Shown: positions 6,668-15,713 of the stretch, piece after piece
Numbering within the stretch: position 1 is the first letter of the stretch
How the letters are laid out: the number at the start of each line of letters is the position of its first letter
Source: Azospirillum oleiclasticum
Lineage (GTDB): Bacteria > Pseudomonadota > Alphaproteobacteria > Azospirillales > Azospirillaceae
Direction of reading: 5' to 3'
Length of the DNA: 64,000 nt
Assembly: GCF_013423485.1 (NCBI RefSeq)
Contig: NZ_JABFFR010000028.1
Location: forward strand, 62,001 to 126,000
The notes under the pieces: model-generated
The model's database searches: none
What the model saw: only the letters and a program-made list of their open reading frames with translations
What the model was told of the DNA's origin: nothing
Position numbers and translations under genes: made by a program

Positions 6668-8080
6668 ATGGACCCGCTGATCGCCGATCCCGCCTTCCCG
6701 ACGCTCAAGGCACTCGCCATCGACCTCACCGGGATGGCCTATTACGCGGAAAAGGACGACGCGCTGGCCGCGGCGCTCGGCCGGCGCATGGCGGCGCGCG
6801 GGGTGGCGCGCGGCGACGTCTATGCGGCGATGCTCGAGGGGGGCGGCAGCGCCGAGGAGCGCGAGGCGCTGGTCGTCGAGCTGACCATCGGCGAGACCTA
6901 CTTCTTCCGCTACCAGGCGCAGTGGTCGGCGCTGACCGAGCTGGTCCTGCCCGACCTGTTCGCCCGCAACCGGCCGCTGCGCCGTCTCAGCCTGTGGAGT
7001 GCGGGCTGCTCCATCGGGGCCGAACCCTACACCGCCGCCATCCTGCTGCGCGACCGCTTCGCGCGGGAGGCGGAGGGGTGGGACGTGCGCATCCTCGGCA
7101 CCGACATCAACCGCACCTCCCTCGCGACGGCGCGGGCCGCCCGCTACACGCCCTGGGCCTTCCGGGCCACCCCCGACGCGGTGCGCGACCGCTGCTTCGC
7201 CGCGGACGGGCACCTCTGGGAGCTGCGGCCCGAATACCGGAAGGGGGTGGTGTTCGAGCCGCACAACCTGATCCGCGACCCGATCCCGCCCGACCGGGAG
7301 CGACAGCCCGACCTGATCCTCTGCCGCAACGTGTTCATCTATTTCGACGCGGCGACCAACCGACGGCTGGCCGAGGCCTTCCACGACGCCCTGCCCGAGG
7401 GGGGATGGCTGCTCGTCGGCCATGCGGAGGCGAACGCGGCGCTGTTCGAGCGCTTCCGTTCGGTGATGCTGCCGGACAGCACCATCTACCAGAAATCGTC
7501 GGATCCGGACGAGCGGCCCCGGCGCCGCACGACCGTCGCACCGGCGCCGCATCCGGTCCCGGCGCGTCCGGTCCCGGCGCGTCCGGCTCCGGCACACCCG
7601 ACGTTTCCGCGGCGTCCGCTGCCGCACCCCGCACCGCCGGCGGCCATTCCGAAACCCGCGGCGGAGCCGGTGACCGCGGCACCGGATCCCGGCGCCGACA
7701 TCCGCGCCATGATCGCGCACGAGGCGTGGCAAGCGGCGACGGCCGCCTGCCTGCGCTGGCTGGAGGCGGAGCCGCTCGATCCGCTGGCCTATCTGCATCT
7801 GGGCCTGCTGTTCGAGCAGCGCGGCAACCCCGCGCGCGCCGTCGGCGCCTACCGCCGGGCCCTCTATCTGGAGCGCGGGCTGCTGTTCGCCCACTACCAG
7901 CTCGGCTGCCTGCTCAGGCCGCGCGACCGCCGCGCCGCGCTCCGCCATTTCCACACCTTGCTGGGGCTGTCCGCCGTGCACGCACCCGACGGGACGGTGG
8001 CCGGCATCGGGGGCATGACGGTCGCCGACCTGCGCCAGGCCACCCGCACCCAGATCGCCGCCCTGGAGACCACGCCATGA
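6668..8080 (+). CDS. cheR: CheR receptor methyltransferase with C-terminal TPR region
   Basis: Transfers methyl groups from S-adenosylmethionine to receptor glutamates. Residues about 1-280 are the CheR domain: LTIGETYFFR, the SAM site LSLWSAGCSIGAEPYT (family signature SxGCSxGxEPYS), ILGTDINRTSL, and DLILCRNVFIYFD near the substrate site. A Pro/Ala/Arg-rich linker (about 283-345) follows, then a helical TPR-like region (about 350-425; AYLHLGLLFEQRGNPARAV, YRRALYLE). At 470 residues it is much longer than enterobacterial CheR (286). TPR-tailed CheR is typical of the alternative-function class of chemosensory operons. The last codons overlap the next gene by ATGA. Confidence 0.94.
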   Translation: MDPLIADPAFPTLKALAIDLTGMAYYAEKDDALAAALGRRMAARGVARGDVYAAMLEGGGSAEEREALVVELTIGETYFFRYQAQWSALTELVLPDLFARNRPLRRLSLWSAGCSIGAEPYTAAILLRDRFAREAEGWDVRILGTDINRTSLATARAARYTPWAFRATPDAVRDRCFAADGHLWELRPEYRKGVVFEPHNLIRDPIPPDRERQPDLILCRNVFIYFDAATNRRLAEAFHDALPEGGWLLVGHAEANAALFERFRSVMLPDSTIYQKSSDPDERPRRRTTVAPAPHPVPARPVPARPAPAHPTFPRRPLPHPAPPAAIPKPAAEPVTAAPDPGADIRAMIAHEAWQAATAACLRWLEAEPLDPLAYLHLGLLFEQRGNPARAVGAYRRALYLERGLLFAHYQLGCLLRPRDRRAALRHFHTLLGLSAVHAPDGTVAGIGGMTVADLRQATRTQIAALETTP

Positions 8081-8679
8081 CCGCCGGACCCACCGCCATC
8101 GACTGGACCGCCGTATGGGCGCGGCTGTCCGCCGCGCGGTCGGCGACCCGTCGGATCGAGGAGGAACGGCTGGACGGGCTGTTCCGCCGCCGCGCCGATC
8201 ACCTCGCCCGGCCGCCGGAGAGCGCGGAGCGTCCGGCCGGTGCCATCCGCGCGCTGACCGCCCGCATCGGGCGCGAGCGCTACGCCCTGCCGGTGACCCA
8301 GGCCGGGGAAGTGGCGCCGCTCGGCCGCTGGGTGCCGGTGCCGGGTTGGCCGCCGGCCCTGCTGGGGGTGGTCAACCGGCGCGGCGTGCCGTGCCCGGTC
8401 ATCGACCTGCACCATCTGCTGAACGCCGGCGCGCCGTCGGGAACGGCGGCCTGCGCCGTCGCCCTGCGTCGGCCGGTGCAGGGATACGCCGTCCGCATCG
8501 ACGAGGTGGGGGAAATCCTCGACCTCGACGCGACCGCCTTCACCATCCCCGGCGGCCGGGAGCCGGTCTCGCCGCTGGTCGCCGGTGTCGGGCCGGACGG
8601 GCTGATCCTGCTCGACCTCAATCGCCTCGACGCCATTCCCGCCTTCCCGATCCTCCGCGACGCCCCGACCCCGTCCTGA
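8077..8679 (+). CDS. cheW: CheW-like scaffold protein, second copy
   Basis: A 200-residue protein: an N-terminal charged helix (residues about 12-45) followed by a more canonical CheW domain with YALPVTQAGEVAPLGRW, LLGVVNRRGVPCPVIDL and YAVRIDEVGEILDLD. It couples the receptor encoded by the next gene to CheA. Its ATG overlaps the cheR stop (ATGA at 8077-8080), indicating translational coupling. Two CheW genes flanking cheR is the arrangement found in the Rhodospirillum centenum che3 cluster. Confidence 0.9.
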   Translation: MTAGPTAIDWTAVWARLSAARSATRRIEEERLDGLFRRRADHLARPPESAERPAGAIRALTARIGRERYALPVTQAGEVAPLGRWVPVPGWPPALLGVVNRRGVPCPVIDLHHLLNAGAPSGTAACAVALRRPVQGYAVRIDEVGEILDLDATAFTIPGGREPVSPLVAGVGPDGLILLDLNRLDAIPAFPILRDAPTPS

Positions 8680-8698
8680 ACGCACGAGACCGATACCC

Positions 8699-10321
8699 AT
8701 GCATCCCCAAGCACGCACCATCGACGGACGACCGACGCGGATCGCCAACAAGCTCCTGCTGATCACGATCATCTTCGCGATCACCATCGCCGCGATCGGC
8801 ATGATCACGGTGCAGACCCTGCGCGAGCAGGAGATGGCCGCCGCCCAGGCCGACGCCATGGGGCGCCAACGTTTCCTGGTCGTGCGCTACTATGTCGACG
8901 TGCTGCACACGTCGATGGGCGACCCGCGCGATCACGAAGCGGTCAAGCGGGTGTTCGACTCCAACCTGCGGTCGATGATCGAGGGCGGGCCGGTCCAGAT
9001 CAACCTGTCCACCGAAGCCACCGTCATGATGCCGCCGGCCGTGACTCCGGGCATCGCCGCCAAGCTGCGGGAGCAGCGTGAGGCCGCCGACCGCTTCGAA
9101 GCCGCGGTCGACCGGTTCCTGGCCTTGCCGGCGGCGCAGCGGAGCGACCCGGCGCTGCTCGCCGACCTGGCCCGGCAACGCATCGCGGCGTCCACCCAGG
9201 CCGACGACGCGGCCCGCATGTACAGCGCCTACACCCAGTCGCGGGTGCAGACCTCGATCCTCATCCAGATCGCGCTGGGTCTGGCCGGGCTGCTGGCCGG
9301 TGGCATCGCCGCCTGGCTGATCAGCCGCAGCATCGTCGCCCCGCTCCAGCGCTGCGTCGCCATGGCCCAGGGCATCATCGCCGGCGACCTGCGCCAGCCG
9401 CCGCTCCCCATCCGCTCCAACGACGAGGTCGGGCTGCTGACCGCCACCTTCAACGAGATGCTGGAGGGTCTGCGCGGCATCACGTCGGAGACGCGCGACT
9501 ATTCCGCCCGCCTCGCCACCGCGGTGGCGGAGATGTCCGCCTCGATCCAGGAGCAGGCGGTGGGTGCGCGCCAGCAGGCCGCGGCGGTGCAGGAGATCAC
9601 CACAACGGTGGAGGAGATCGGCCAGTCCGCGCAGCAGGTCTCCGACATGGCGCGCGACGTGGGCAGCAGCGCCGACACCGTGGCCGGTGCGGGCGTCAAC
9701 GGGCTCCAGACGGTCAAGGACGCGGCGTCGGCCATGGAGGCGATCCGCACCCAGACCGAAAGCGTGGCCGAGACCATCGTGGCGCTCAGCGAGCGCACCC
9801 AGGCCATCGGCGAGATCATCGCCACCGTCAACGAGATCGCCGAGCAGTCGAACCTGCTGGCGCTCAACGCCGCCATCGAGGCCGCCGACGCCGGCGACCA
9901 GGGCCGCCGCTTCTCGGTCGTCGCCAACGAGATCAAGTCGCTGGCCGACCAGGCGAAGGACGCCACCCGGCAGGTGCGCAGCATCCTGGAGCAGACCCAG
10001 AAGAACATCAGCACCTCGGTCATGCTGACGGAGGAGGCGCTGAAGCGCGCCACCGCCGGCCGCGAGAAGGCGCTGGCCGCCGAGGACGTGATCCGCCGCA
10101 TGACCGAGAACCTGCAGGAGAACAGCGGCTCCTTCCAGCAGGTGGTCGGTGCCACCGGCCAGCAGCAGATCGGGCTGGAGCAGATCGCCCAGGGCATCCA
10201 GCAGATCCGGCAGGCCAGCATGCAGACCGCCGCCAGCACCGACGAGCTGGCCAAGGCCGCCACCAACCTCAACCAGCTCGGCGAGGCGCTGACCCGCCTG
10301 ATGGAGAAGTACCGGCTGTGA
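8699..10321 (+). CDS. Methyl-accepting chemotaxis protein (receptor)
   Basis: A 540-residue transmembrane receptor. TM1 lies at about residues 19-40 (LLLITIIFAITIAAIGMITV). A periplasmic segment of about 140 residues with no named sensor domain follows. TM2 lies at about 183-205, then a HAMP domain (SRSIVAPLQRCVAMAQGI ... SNDEVGLLTATFNEML), then the long coiled-coil signalling domain. The CheA/CheW-binding hairpin tip is conserved (EQSNLLALNAAIEAADAGDQ, a slight variant of the usual AARAGE sequence). There is no CheR-tethering pentapeptide at the C-terminus. Being encoded inside the operon, it is the probable dedicated input of this pathway. Confidence 0.95.
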   Translation: MHPQARTIDGRPTRIANKLLLITIIFAITIAAIGMITVQTLREQEMAAAQADAMGRQRFLVVRYYVDVLHTSMGDPRDHEAVKRVFDSNLRSMIEGGPVQINLSTEATVMMPPAVTPGIAAKLREQREAADRFEAAVDRFLALPAAQRSDPALLADLARQRIAASTQADDAARMYSAYTQSRVQTSILIQIALGLAGLLAGGIAAWLISRSIVAPLQRCVAMAQGIIAGDLRQPPLPIRSNDEVGLLTATFNEMLEGLRGITSETRDYSARLATAVAEMSASIQEQAVGARQQAAAVQEITTTVEEIGQSAQQVSDMARDVGSSADTVAGAGVNGLQTVKDAASAMEAIRTQTESVAETIVALSERTQAIGEIIATVNEIAEQSNLLALNAAIEAADAGDQGRRFSVVANEIKSLADQAKDATRQVRSILEQTQKNISTSVMLTEEALKRATAGREKALAAEDVIRRMTENLQENSGSFQQVVGATGQQQIGLEQIAQGIQQIRQASMQTAASTDELAKAATNLNQLGEALTRLMEKYRL

Positions 10322-12555
10322 ACGACCTGCGGGAACGGCTGCTCCAGGCCTTCCGGATCGAGCACCGCGACTACATCGAGGGCATCGGCGCCTTCCTCGA
10401 CGCCGCCGAGCGCGAGGGCACTGTGGCAGCGCGCGCGCTCGACGAGATGTTCCGGCAGGCGCACAGCCTGAAGGGTGCGGCGCGCGCGGTCGGGCTGCCC
10501 GCGGTGGAGACGGTCGCGCACCGGGTGGAGACGCTGTTCGACCGCATCCGCACGGTCGGCGGCGCGCTCGACGCCGCCGCGGTGGCGCTGGTGCGCCGAG
10601 CCCTCGACGCGGTGGAGGACGAGGTCGCCAGCCTCGACGGCAGCGCCCCGCCCCCCGACACCGCCCCGCTGCTGGCCGCCCTCGACGCCCATCTGGGCGA
10701 GGCGGCCCCAGTGCCGGCGAGGCCGGCGGAGGCGCCCGCCTCCAACGACGCCCCCGATATCGCCCCCGTCGCCCTTCCCGACACCGCCCCCGCCGGGCCG
10801 GCGGCTCCGGAGCCGGTGGCGCCGCCGCAGCCGCTTGCCGAGACCATGCGGGTGGAGGTGGCCCGCTTCGACCGCATCATGGAGACGGCGGGCGAGCTGG
10901 TCGCCGGACAGCACCAGCGCGACGAGGCCGTGCGGGCGCTGGCCGACCTCGGCCGCCAGATCGGCGAGCTCCGGGCCGGCTGGGGCAAGCTGCGGCGTGG
11001 CTTGCGCGCGCGGGACGGGGCCGGCGGCGAGCTGGACCCCCTGCTCGACCAGATCGAACAGCGGTTGCGTGGGGTGGCACGGCTGCAGCGTTCCGTCCAC
11101 GGGCAGGAGCGGCGGGCCGCACGCACAGCCCGTCAGCTCGGCGAGGATTTGCAGCGCGAGCTGGGCGACGCCCGCATGGTGCCGGTGGAGGTGGCCTTCG
11201 GCACCGTGCGCCCGATGGTCCGCGCGCTCGCCGCCGATCTCGGCGTGCCGGTGGAGGTGCAGGCGACCGGGTTGGAGCTGCGCGCCGATCGTCTGGTGCT
11301 CCAGCGCCTCAAGGACCCCGTGCTGCACCTGCTGCGCAACGCCGTGGGCCACGGCATCGAACCGGCGGCGGAGCGCGCCGCCCGCGGCAAGCCGCCGGCC
11401 GGTGCCGTGTCGCTTGCCTTCGCCGTGGATCAGGGGCGGCTCACCGTGACGGTGACGGACGACGGGCGTGGCATCGACGCGGCACGCTTGCGGTCCGCCG
11501 CCCGCCGCCTGCGGCTGGCCGGCGACGAGGTGGAGGCGATGGGCGACACCGAGCTGCTGCAGCTCGTCTTCCGGCCGGGCTTCACCACGCGGGAGGAGGT
11601 CTCCGACCTCTCCGGCCGCGGCATGGGCCTGTCGGTGGTGTGGGAGGCGGCGACCCGGCTCGGCGGGGCGGTGTCGGTGCGCAGCCGCGCCGGGGCGGGG
11701 ACCGAGTTCCGCCTGTCCGTCCCGGTCACCGCCATGGCCCAGGCGCTGCTTCTGGTGCGCGCGGGCGACCAGCTCTACGGCATACCGGCCGGCGGCATCG
11801 AGCGGCTGCACCGGGCCGGCCCCGCCGACATCGGGACGGTGGAGGGGCGGCTGGTGCTGCGGATCGGCGACCGTCCGGTGCCGCTCGCCAGCCTTGCCGG
11901 TGCGCTCGGCGCCGGGGACGGCGAGATTCAGATGGGGGGGCAGCGCAGCGTGCCCGTGGTGGTGGTCGGCGGGGAGGAGCGCCTTCTGGCGGTCGCCTGC
12001 GACGAGCTTCTGGGCCTGCGCCAGGGCCTCGTCCGCGATCTCGGCCACCCGCTTCCGCCCTCCGGCCTCGTCTCCGGCGGGGTGCTGCTTGAGGACGGGG
12101 CGATGGCGCTGGTCATCAATCCCTTCGTCCTGGCGGGCGGGGCGGGCGCCGGATCGGGGCTGGAGCTGGTGGAGCGGCGGCCGGAACCGACGACTCCTGC
12201 CATACTGGTGGTCGATGACAGTCTGACGACCCGGACGCTGGAGAAGAGCATACTGGAAGCGCACGGGTTCGAGGTCCATCTTGCCGTCAACGGCATGCAG
12301 GCGCTGCGGCACCTGCGGGCGGAGCGGATCGATCTGGTGATCGCCGACGTCCAGATGCCCGAGCTGGACGGCTTCGGCCTGCTCGCGTCCATGAAGGAGG
12401 ATCCGGCTCTGGCGGACATTCCGGTTATTCTCGTCACCTCGCTGGAAAAGCGCGAGGACCGCGCGCGCGGGCTGGCGCTCGGTGCCGACGCCTACATCGT
12501 CAAGCGGAAGTTCGATCAGGCCGAACTCCTGTCCACCATCGGGCAGTTGCTATGA
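10318..12555 (+). CDS. cheA: Hybrid CheA histidine kinase with C-terminal receiver
   Basis: A 745-residue kinase starting with GTG that overlaps the receptor stop (GTGA). Order: Hpt/P1 domain with phospho-His49 in QAHSLKGAA; an Ala/Pro-rich linker (about 115-170); dimerisation and H-kinase ATP-binding region (HLLRNAVGHGIEPAAERAA is the N-box, VTDDGRGIDAARL the G1 box, GRGMGLSVV the G2 box); a CheW/P5 domain (about 475-605); and a receiver (about 625-745) with VVDDS, acceptor Asp in VIADVQMPELD, and Lys in YIVKRKF. The dedicated P2 domain seems absent. CheA fused to a receiver is typical of non-flagellar pathways, where the receiver acts as phosphate sink or intramolecular relay. Confidence 0.95.
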   Translation: MNDLRERLLQAFRIEHRDYIEGIGAFLDAAEREGTVAARALDEMFRQAHSLKGAARAVGLPAVETVAHRVETLFDRIRTVGGALDAAAVALVRRALDAVEDEVASLDGSAPPPDTAPLLAALDAHLGEAAPVPARPAEAPASNDAPDIAPVALPDTAPAGPAAPEPVAPPQPLAETMRVEVARFDRIMETAGELVAGQHQRDEAVRALADLGRQIGELRAGWGKLRRGLRARDGAGGELDPLLDQIEQRLRGVARLQRSVHGQERRAARTARQLGEDLQRELGDARMVPVEVAFGTVRPMVRALAADLGVPVEVQATGLELRADRLVLQRLKDPVLHLLRNAVGHGIEPAAERAARGKPPAGAVSLAFAVDQGRLTVTVTDDGRGIDAARLRSAARRLRLAGDEVEAMGDTELLQLVFRPGFTTREEVSDLSGRGMGLSVVWEAATRLGGAVSVRSRAGAGTEFRLSVPVTAMAQALLLVRAGDQLYGIPAGGIERLHRAGPADIGTVEGRLVLRIGDRPVPLASLAGALGAGDGEIQMGGQRSVPVVVVGGEERLLAVACDELLGLRQGLVRDLGHPLPPSGLVSGGVLLEDGAMALVINPFVLAGGAGAGSGLELVERRPEPTTPAILVVDDSLTTRTLEKSILEAHGFEVHLAVNGMQALRHLRAERIDLVIADVQMPELDGFGLLASMKEDPALADIPVILVTSLEKREDRARGLALGADAYIVKRKFDQAELLSTIGQLL

Positions 12556-13640
12556 GGAAGGTGCGCGTCCTGATCGTGGAGGACAGCCCGACGCTGCGCC
12601 TCCTGCTGGAGACCATCGTCGAGGCCGACCCGCGGCTGGAGGTCGCCGGTTCCGTCGCCAGCGCCGAGGCGATGCTGGCGCGGCTGGAGGATCTCGCCCC
12701 CGACGTCATCTCGCTGGACATCCGGCTGCCCGGCATGAACGGGCTGGACGCCACCATCGAGGTGATGCGCCGCCGGCCCACCCCGATCGTGGTGGTGGCG
12801 GCGGATGTGAACGCGCGCGACGGCTTCATCGCCATGAACGCGCTGCGGGCCGGCGCACTCTCCGTGCTGGAAAAGCCCGACGGTGGCACGGCCGAGGCCT
12901 TCGCCGCCATGGCCAACCGCATCTGCACCCACTTCTACCGCATGAGCCAGGTGAAGGTCGTGCGGCAGACCTTCCGCCGCGGCCTCAGCTTCGGGCTGGA
13001 CGGCGAGGCGGCGGTGGCGCCGGAGGCGGTCCCCGTGCCGGCCCCGGCCGGCGGCGGTCCGTACCGGATGCTGGCGGTGGTCAGCTCCACCGGCGGCCCG
13101 AGCGCGCTGGTGCAGCTGCTGGGCGGGCTGGGGGCGGATTTCCCGCTGCCGGTGCTGATGGTCCAGCACATCGGGCCGAAATTCGTGGCCGGTTTCGCCG
13201 ACTGGCTGGACGCCATGACGCCTTTGACCGTGCGGGTGGCCGAGGACGGGGAGACGCCGCGTCCGGGCACCGCCTATCTGGCGCCCGCCGACCGCCACCT
13301 GCTGCTGGACGGCGACCGCCTGCGCCTGACCGAGGGGCCGATGGCGGAGGGGCACAAGCCGTCGGGCACCCTGCTGCTGCGGTCGGTCGCGGCGACGGCC
13401 GGCAAGGCCGGCATCGGCGTGATCCTCACCGGCATGGGGAGCGACGGGGCCGCCGGGCTTCTGGAGCTGCACCGGGCCGGTGGCCACACGGTGGCGGAGG
13501 ACGAGACCACCGCGGTCGTCTACGGCATGCCGGCGGCGGCCGTGAAGCTGGGCGCGGTGCGCGCGCTGCTGCCGGTGCACGCCATCGGGCCGCATCTGCG
13601 CGCACGGACCGGACGCCCCGGCGAGGGAGGGAAGCCATGA
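12552..13640 (+). CDS. cheB: CheB receptor methylesterase
   Basis: A 362-residue two-domain protein. The N-terminal receiver (about 3-120) has VEDSPTLR and acceptor Asp in VISLDIRLPGMNG. The C-terminal methylesterase/deamidase (from about residue 172) has the catalytic Ser in VVSSTGGPSAL (near residue 178), the His in VMVQHIGPKF and the Asp in TGMGSDGAAG. It removes methyl groups added by CheR to reset receptor sensitivity and is activated by phosphotransfer from CheA. Its ATG overlaps the cheA stop (ATGA), and its own stop overlaps the next ATG in the same way. Confidence 0.96.
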   Translation: MRKVRVLIVEDSPTLRLLLETIVEADPRLEVAGSVASAEAMLARLEDLAPDVISLDIRLPGMNGLDATIEVMRRRPTPIVVVAADVNARDGFIAMNALRAGALSVLEKPDGGTAEAFAAMANRICTHFYRMSQVKVVRQTFRRGLSFGLDGEAAVAPEAVPVPAPAGGGPYRMLAVVSSTGGPSALVQLLGGLGADFPLPVLMVQHIGPKFVAGFADWLDAMTPLTVRVAEDGETPRPGTAYLAPADRHLLLDGDRLRLTEGPMAEGHKPSGTLLLRSVAATAGKAGIGVILTGMGSDGAAGLLELHRAGGHTVAEDETTAVVYGMPAAAVKLGAVRALLPVHAIGPHLRARTGRPGEGGKP

Positions 13641-15568
13641 ACCGGCCGCGGGTCCTTCTGGTCGAGGATTCCCTGACCCAGGCCGTCGCCATGAGCGACA
13701 TGCTGGAACGGGCGGGCTACGCGGTGCGCCACGTGCCGTCGGCGGAGCGGGCGCTGGTGGAGCTGAACGGCGAGCTGCCCGATCTGGTGCTGCTCGACTA
13801 CCACCTGCCGGGCATGCAGGGGAACGAGCTGTGCCGCCTGATCCGACTGAACGCCGGGACCATCGGCATGCCGATCCTGGTGCTGACCAACGACGATTCC
13901 CCCGCCTGCCAGCGCGAGGGGCTGGAGAGCGGGGCCGACGACTTCCTGCCCAAGTCGCAGAGCGCCGAGCTGATCCTGATGCGGGCCGGCAACCTGCTGC
14001 GCCACGCCCGCGAGGCGTCGGAGGAGACGGGGCTGCCGCGGGCGGTGTTCCGGCAACCGCTGGTGCTGATCGTCGGCACGCCCGGCGGCGCCGACGAGGA
14101 CCTGGAGCGCGCCCTGGTGCAGGAGGGCTGCCGGGTCGAGCGCGCCATCGACGGCGAGGCCGCGCGCGTCATGGTGGCGGCCCGTCCCTTCGATTGCGCC
14201 CTGGTGGCGGAGACGGTGGGCGGTGCGGCGGGCGACGCGCTGTGCGCGGCGCTGCGGAGGGTGGCGGTGGGCGATCCCACCCTGATCCTGATGCTCGACC
14301 GTGCCGACAGCGCCCGCAGCCGGCCGGGCCACGTCAGCGACGGGGTGGACGACCGCATCGAGCCGCAGCTCGACCTGTCCGTCCTGCGTGCCCGGCTGCG
14401 GGCGATGCTGCGCCGGCGCTTCCTGATGGAGCAGAACCGCCGCCTGCTCGACGACCACATCGCGCGTGAGACGGAGACCATCCGCCTGCGCGCCGAGCGC
14501 GAGGCGGCGGAGGCGCGGGCGGCGCTGGCCGACGAGCTGCGGCTCGCCAACGAACGGCTCCAGGCTGCCAACCGGCGGCTGTCCGAGCAGGCGTCGGTGA
14601 CACGCACCATCACCCACAACGTCACCTCCGCCCTGTTCATGGTGGACGCCGGCGGGCGGCCGACCTTCATGAACCCCTCCGCCGAAACCCTGCTGGGCTG
14701 CGCGCTGGAGGAGCTGGGCGGCCGGCCGCTCGCCGAGCTGGTGACCATGGACGACGCGGCGGAGCGGGCGGCACTGGCCGCCCTGTCCCCGGTGCGCAAC
14801 CGCCCGGCCGCGGTGCGCCACACCGATGGGCGCACGGTGCCGGTGACGGTCAGCCTGGCGCCGCTGTCGGGCGGCGACGGCGGCGCCGTGGTCGAGGTGG
14901 TGGACGTCACCGAACGCCGCAAGGCGGAGCGGCAGCAGGCGCTGCTGATGGCCGAGCTCAGCCACCGCGTGAAGAACACCATGGCGACGGTGCTGTCGAT
15001 CGCCTCGCAGACCAAGCAGCGGCACGACACGCTGGAGAGCTTCTGGCCGGCCTTCGTCGGCCGGCTCCAGGCCCTGTCCTCCACCCACAACCTGCTGGCC
15101 CGCCACCTGTGGGGTTCGGTCCAGCTCGGCGACGTGCTGCGGCACGAGACCGCTCCCTACCGCGACGAGTCGCGCGGCAACCTCGCCCTGTCGGGGGAGC
15201 CGCTGCTGCTCACCTCGCGGGCGGCGCTGTCGCTCGGCATGGTGTTCCACGAGCTGGCGACCAACGCCGCCAAGTATGGCGCCTTCTCCACGCCGGACGG
15301 GGATGTGTCGGTGCGCTGGACGCGGTCGCCCGAGGGCGACGCCGTCACCATCGCGTGGGAGGAGAGCGGCGGCCCGCCGGTCCAGGCGCCGTCGCGGCGC
15401 GGCTTCGGCTCCCGCCTGATCGAGAAGGGGCTGGCCTACGAGCTGGGCGGGCGCGCTTCGCTGGAGTTCCGGCCGGGGGGCCTCGCCTGCACCATCGAGC
15501 TGCCGCTGTCCGATCACGTCCACGCCACCGGCGGCGACACCGCCCCGATGCCGATCCCGGCGGGGTGA
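13637..15568 (+). CDS. CheS-like hybrid kinase: REC, degenerate REC, PAS, HWE kinase
   Basis: A 643-residue protein, last gene of the chemosensory operon. The first receiver (about 5-120) is intact: VEDS, acceptor Asp in VLLDYHLPG, Thr/Asn in LVLTND, Lys in FLPKS. The second (about 140-255) is a pseudo-receiver: the acidic pocket reads VGTPG, the acceptor Asp position is Ala in CALVAETVGG, and the Lys is missing. A coiled coil leads to a PAS domain (about 330-430) and an HWE-type kinase whose phospho-His is in ELSHRVKNTMATVL, with N-box FHELATNAAKYG and G2 region GFGSRLIEKG. This matches CheS3 of Rhodospirillum centenum, which receives phosphate control from hybrid CheA3 and signals through CheY3. 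The start overlaps cheB by ATGA. Confidence 0.93.
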   Translation: MNRPRVLLVEDSLTQAVAMSDMLERAGYAVRHVPSAERALVELNGELPDLVLLDYHLPGMQGNELCRLIRLNAGTIGMPILVLTNDDSPACQREGLESGADDFLPKSQSAELILMRAGNLLRHAREASEETGLPRAVFRQPLVLIVGTPGGADEDLERALVQEGCRVERAIDGEAARVMVAARPFDCALVAETVGGAAGDALCAALRRVAVGDPTLILMLDRADSARSRPGHVSDGVDDRIEPQLDLSVLRARLRAMLRRRFLMEQNRRLLDDHIARETETIRLRAEREAAEARAALADELRLANERLQAANRRLSEQASVTRTITHNVTSALFMVDAGGRPTFMNPSAETLLGCALEELGGRPLAELVTMDDAAERAALAALSPVRNRPAAVRHTDGRTVPVTVSLAPLSGGDGGAVVEVVDVTERRKAERQQALLMAELSHRVKNTMATVLSIASQTKQRHDTLESFWPAFVGRLQALSSTHNLLARHLWGSVQLGDVLRHETAPYRDESRGNLALSGEPLLLTSRAALSLGMVFHELATNAAKYGAFSTPDGDVSVRWTRSPEGDAVTIAWEESGGPPVQAPSRRGFGSRLIEKGLAYELGGRASLEFRPGGLACTIELPLSDHVHATGGDTAPMPIPAG

Positions 15569-15577
15569 GCTGTCTAT

Positions 15578-15599
15578 CATTGATCGCGAGCGATCAATG
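15578..15599. repeat. Perfect 10-bp inverted repeat after chemosensory operon
   Basis: CATTGATCGC and GCGATCAATG are separated by two bases, 9 bases after the last che stop. The low-GC palindrome stands out in this sequence. It may form a hairpin at the messenger 3' end or bind a dimeric regulator. No T run follows, so a classical terminator is doubtful. Confidence 0.6.
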
Positions 15600-15674
15600 G
15601 CCCTCAAACGGCGGGCGCGGCCATCCGGCCGCTTGCCTTCGCGGGCATGGGCCCGCGGGGCCTCAACGGCCCAA

Positions 15675-15711
15675 CCAAGTTCCGATGAGAGAGAAACTCA
15701 TCGGAACTTGG
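15675..15711. terminator. Perfect 15-bp inverted repeat between convergent operons
   Basis: CCAAGTTCCGATGAG and CTCATCGGAACTTGG flank a seven-base loop. The right arm ends two bases before the stop codon of the LivH-like gene on the other strand, and the element sits about 110 bases after the plus-strand che operon. A hairpin this long and perfect between convergent genes most likely ends or protects transcripts from both sides. Its low GC content and absence of a T tract are unusual, and it could instead be a dispersed repeat of this genome. Confidence 0.6.
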
Positions 15712-15713
15712 TA

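Noticed and set aside
5675..7981. Long minus-strand open frame (768 codons) over the che genes
   Set aside because: It lies opposite cheY-like, cheW and cheR genes with clear domains. Its translation is low-complexity Arg/Gly/Ala/Pro. Such shadows are normal at this GC content.
9499..12312. 937-codon minus-strand frame opposite MCP and cheA
   Set aside because: Low-complexity translation without any motif, antisense to well-supported genes.
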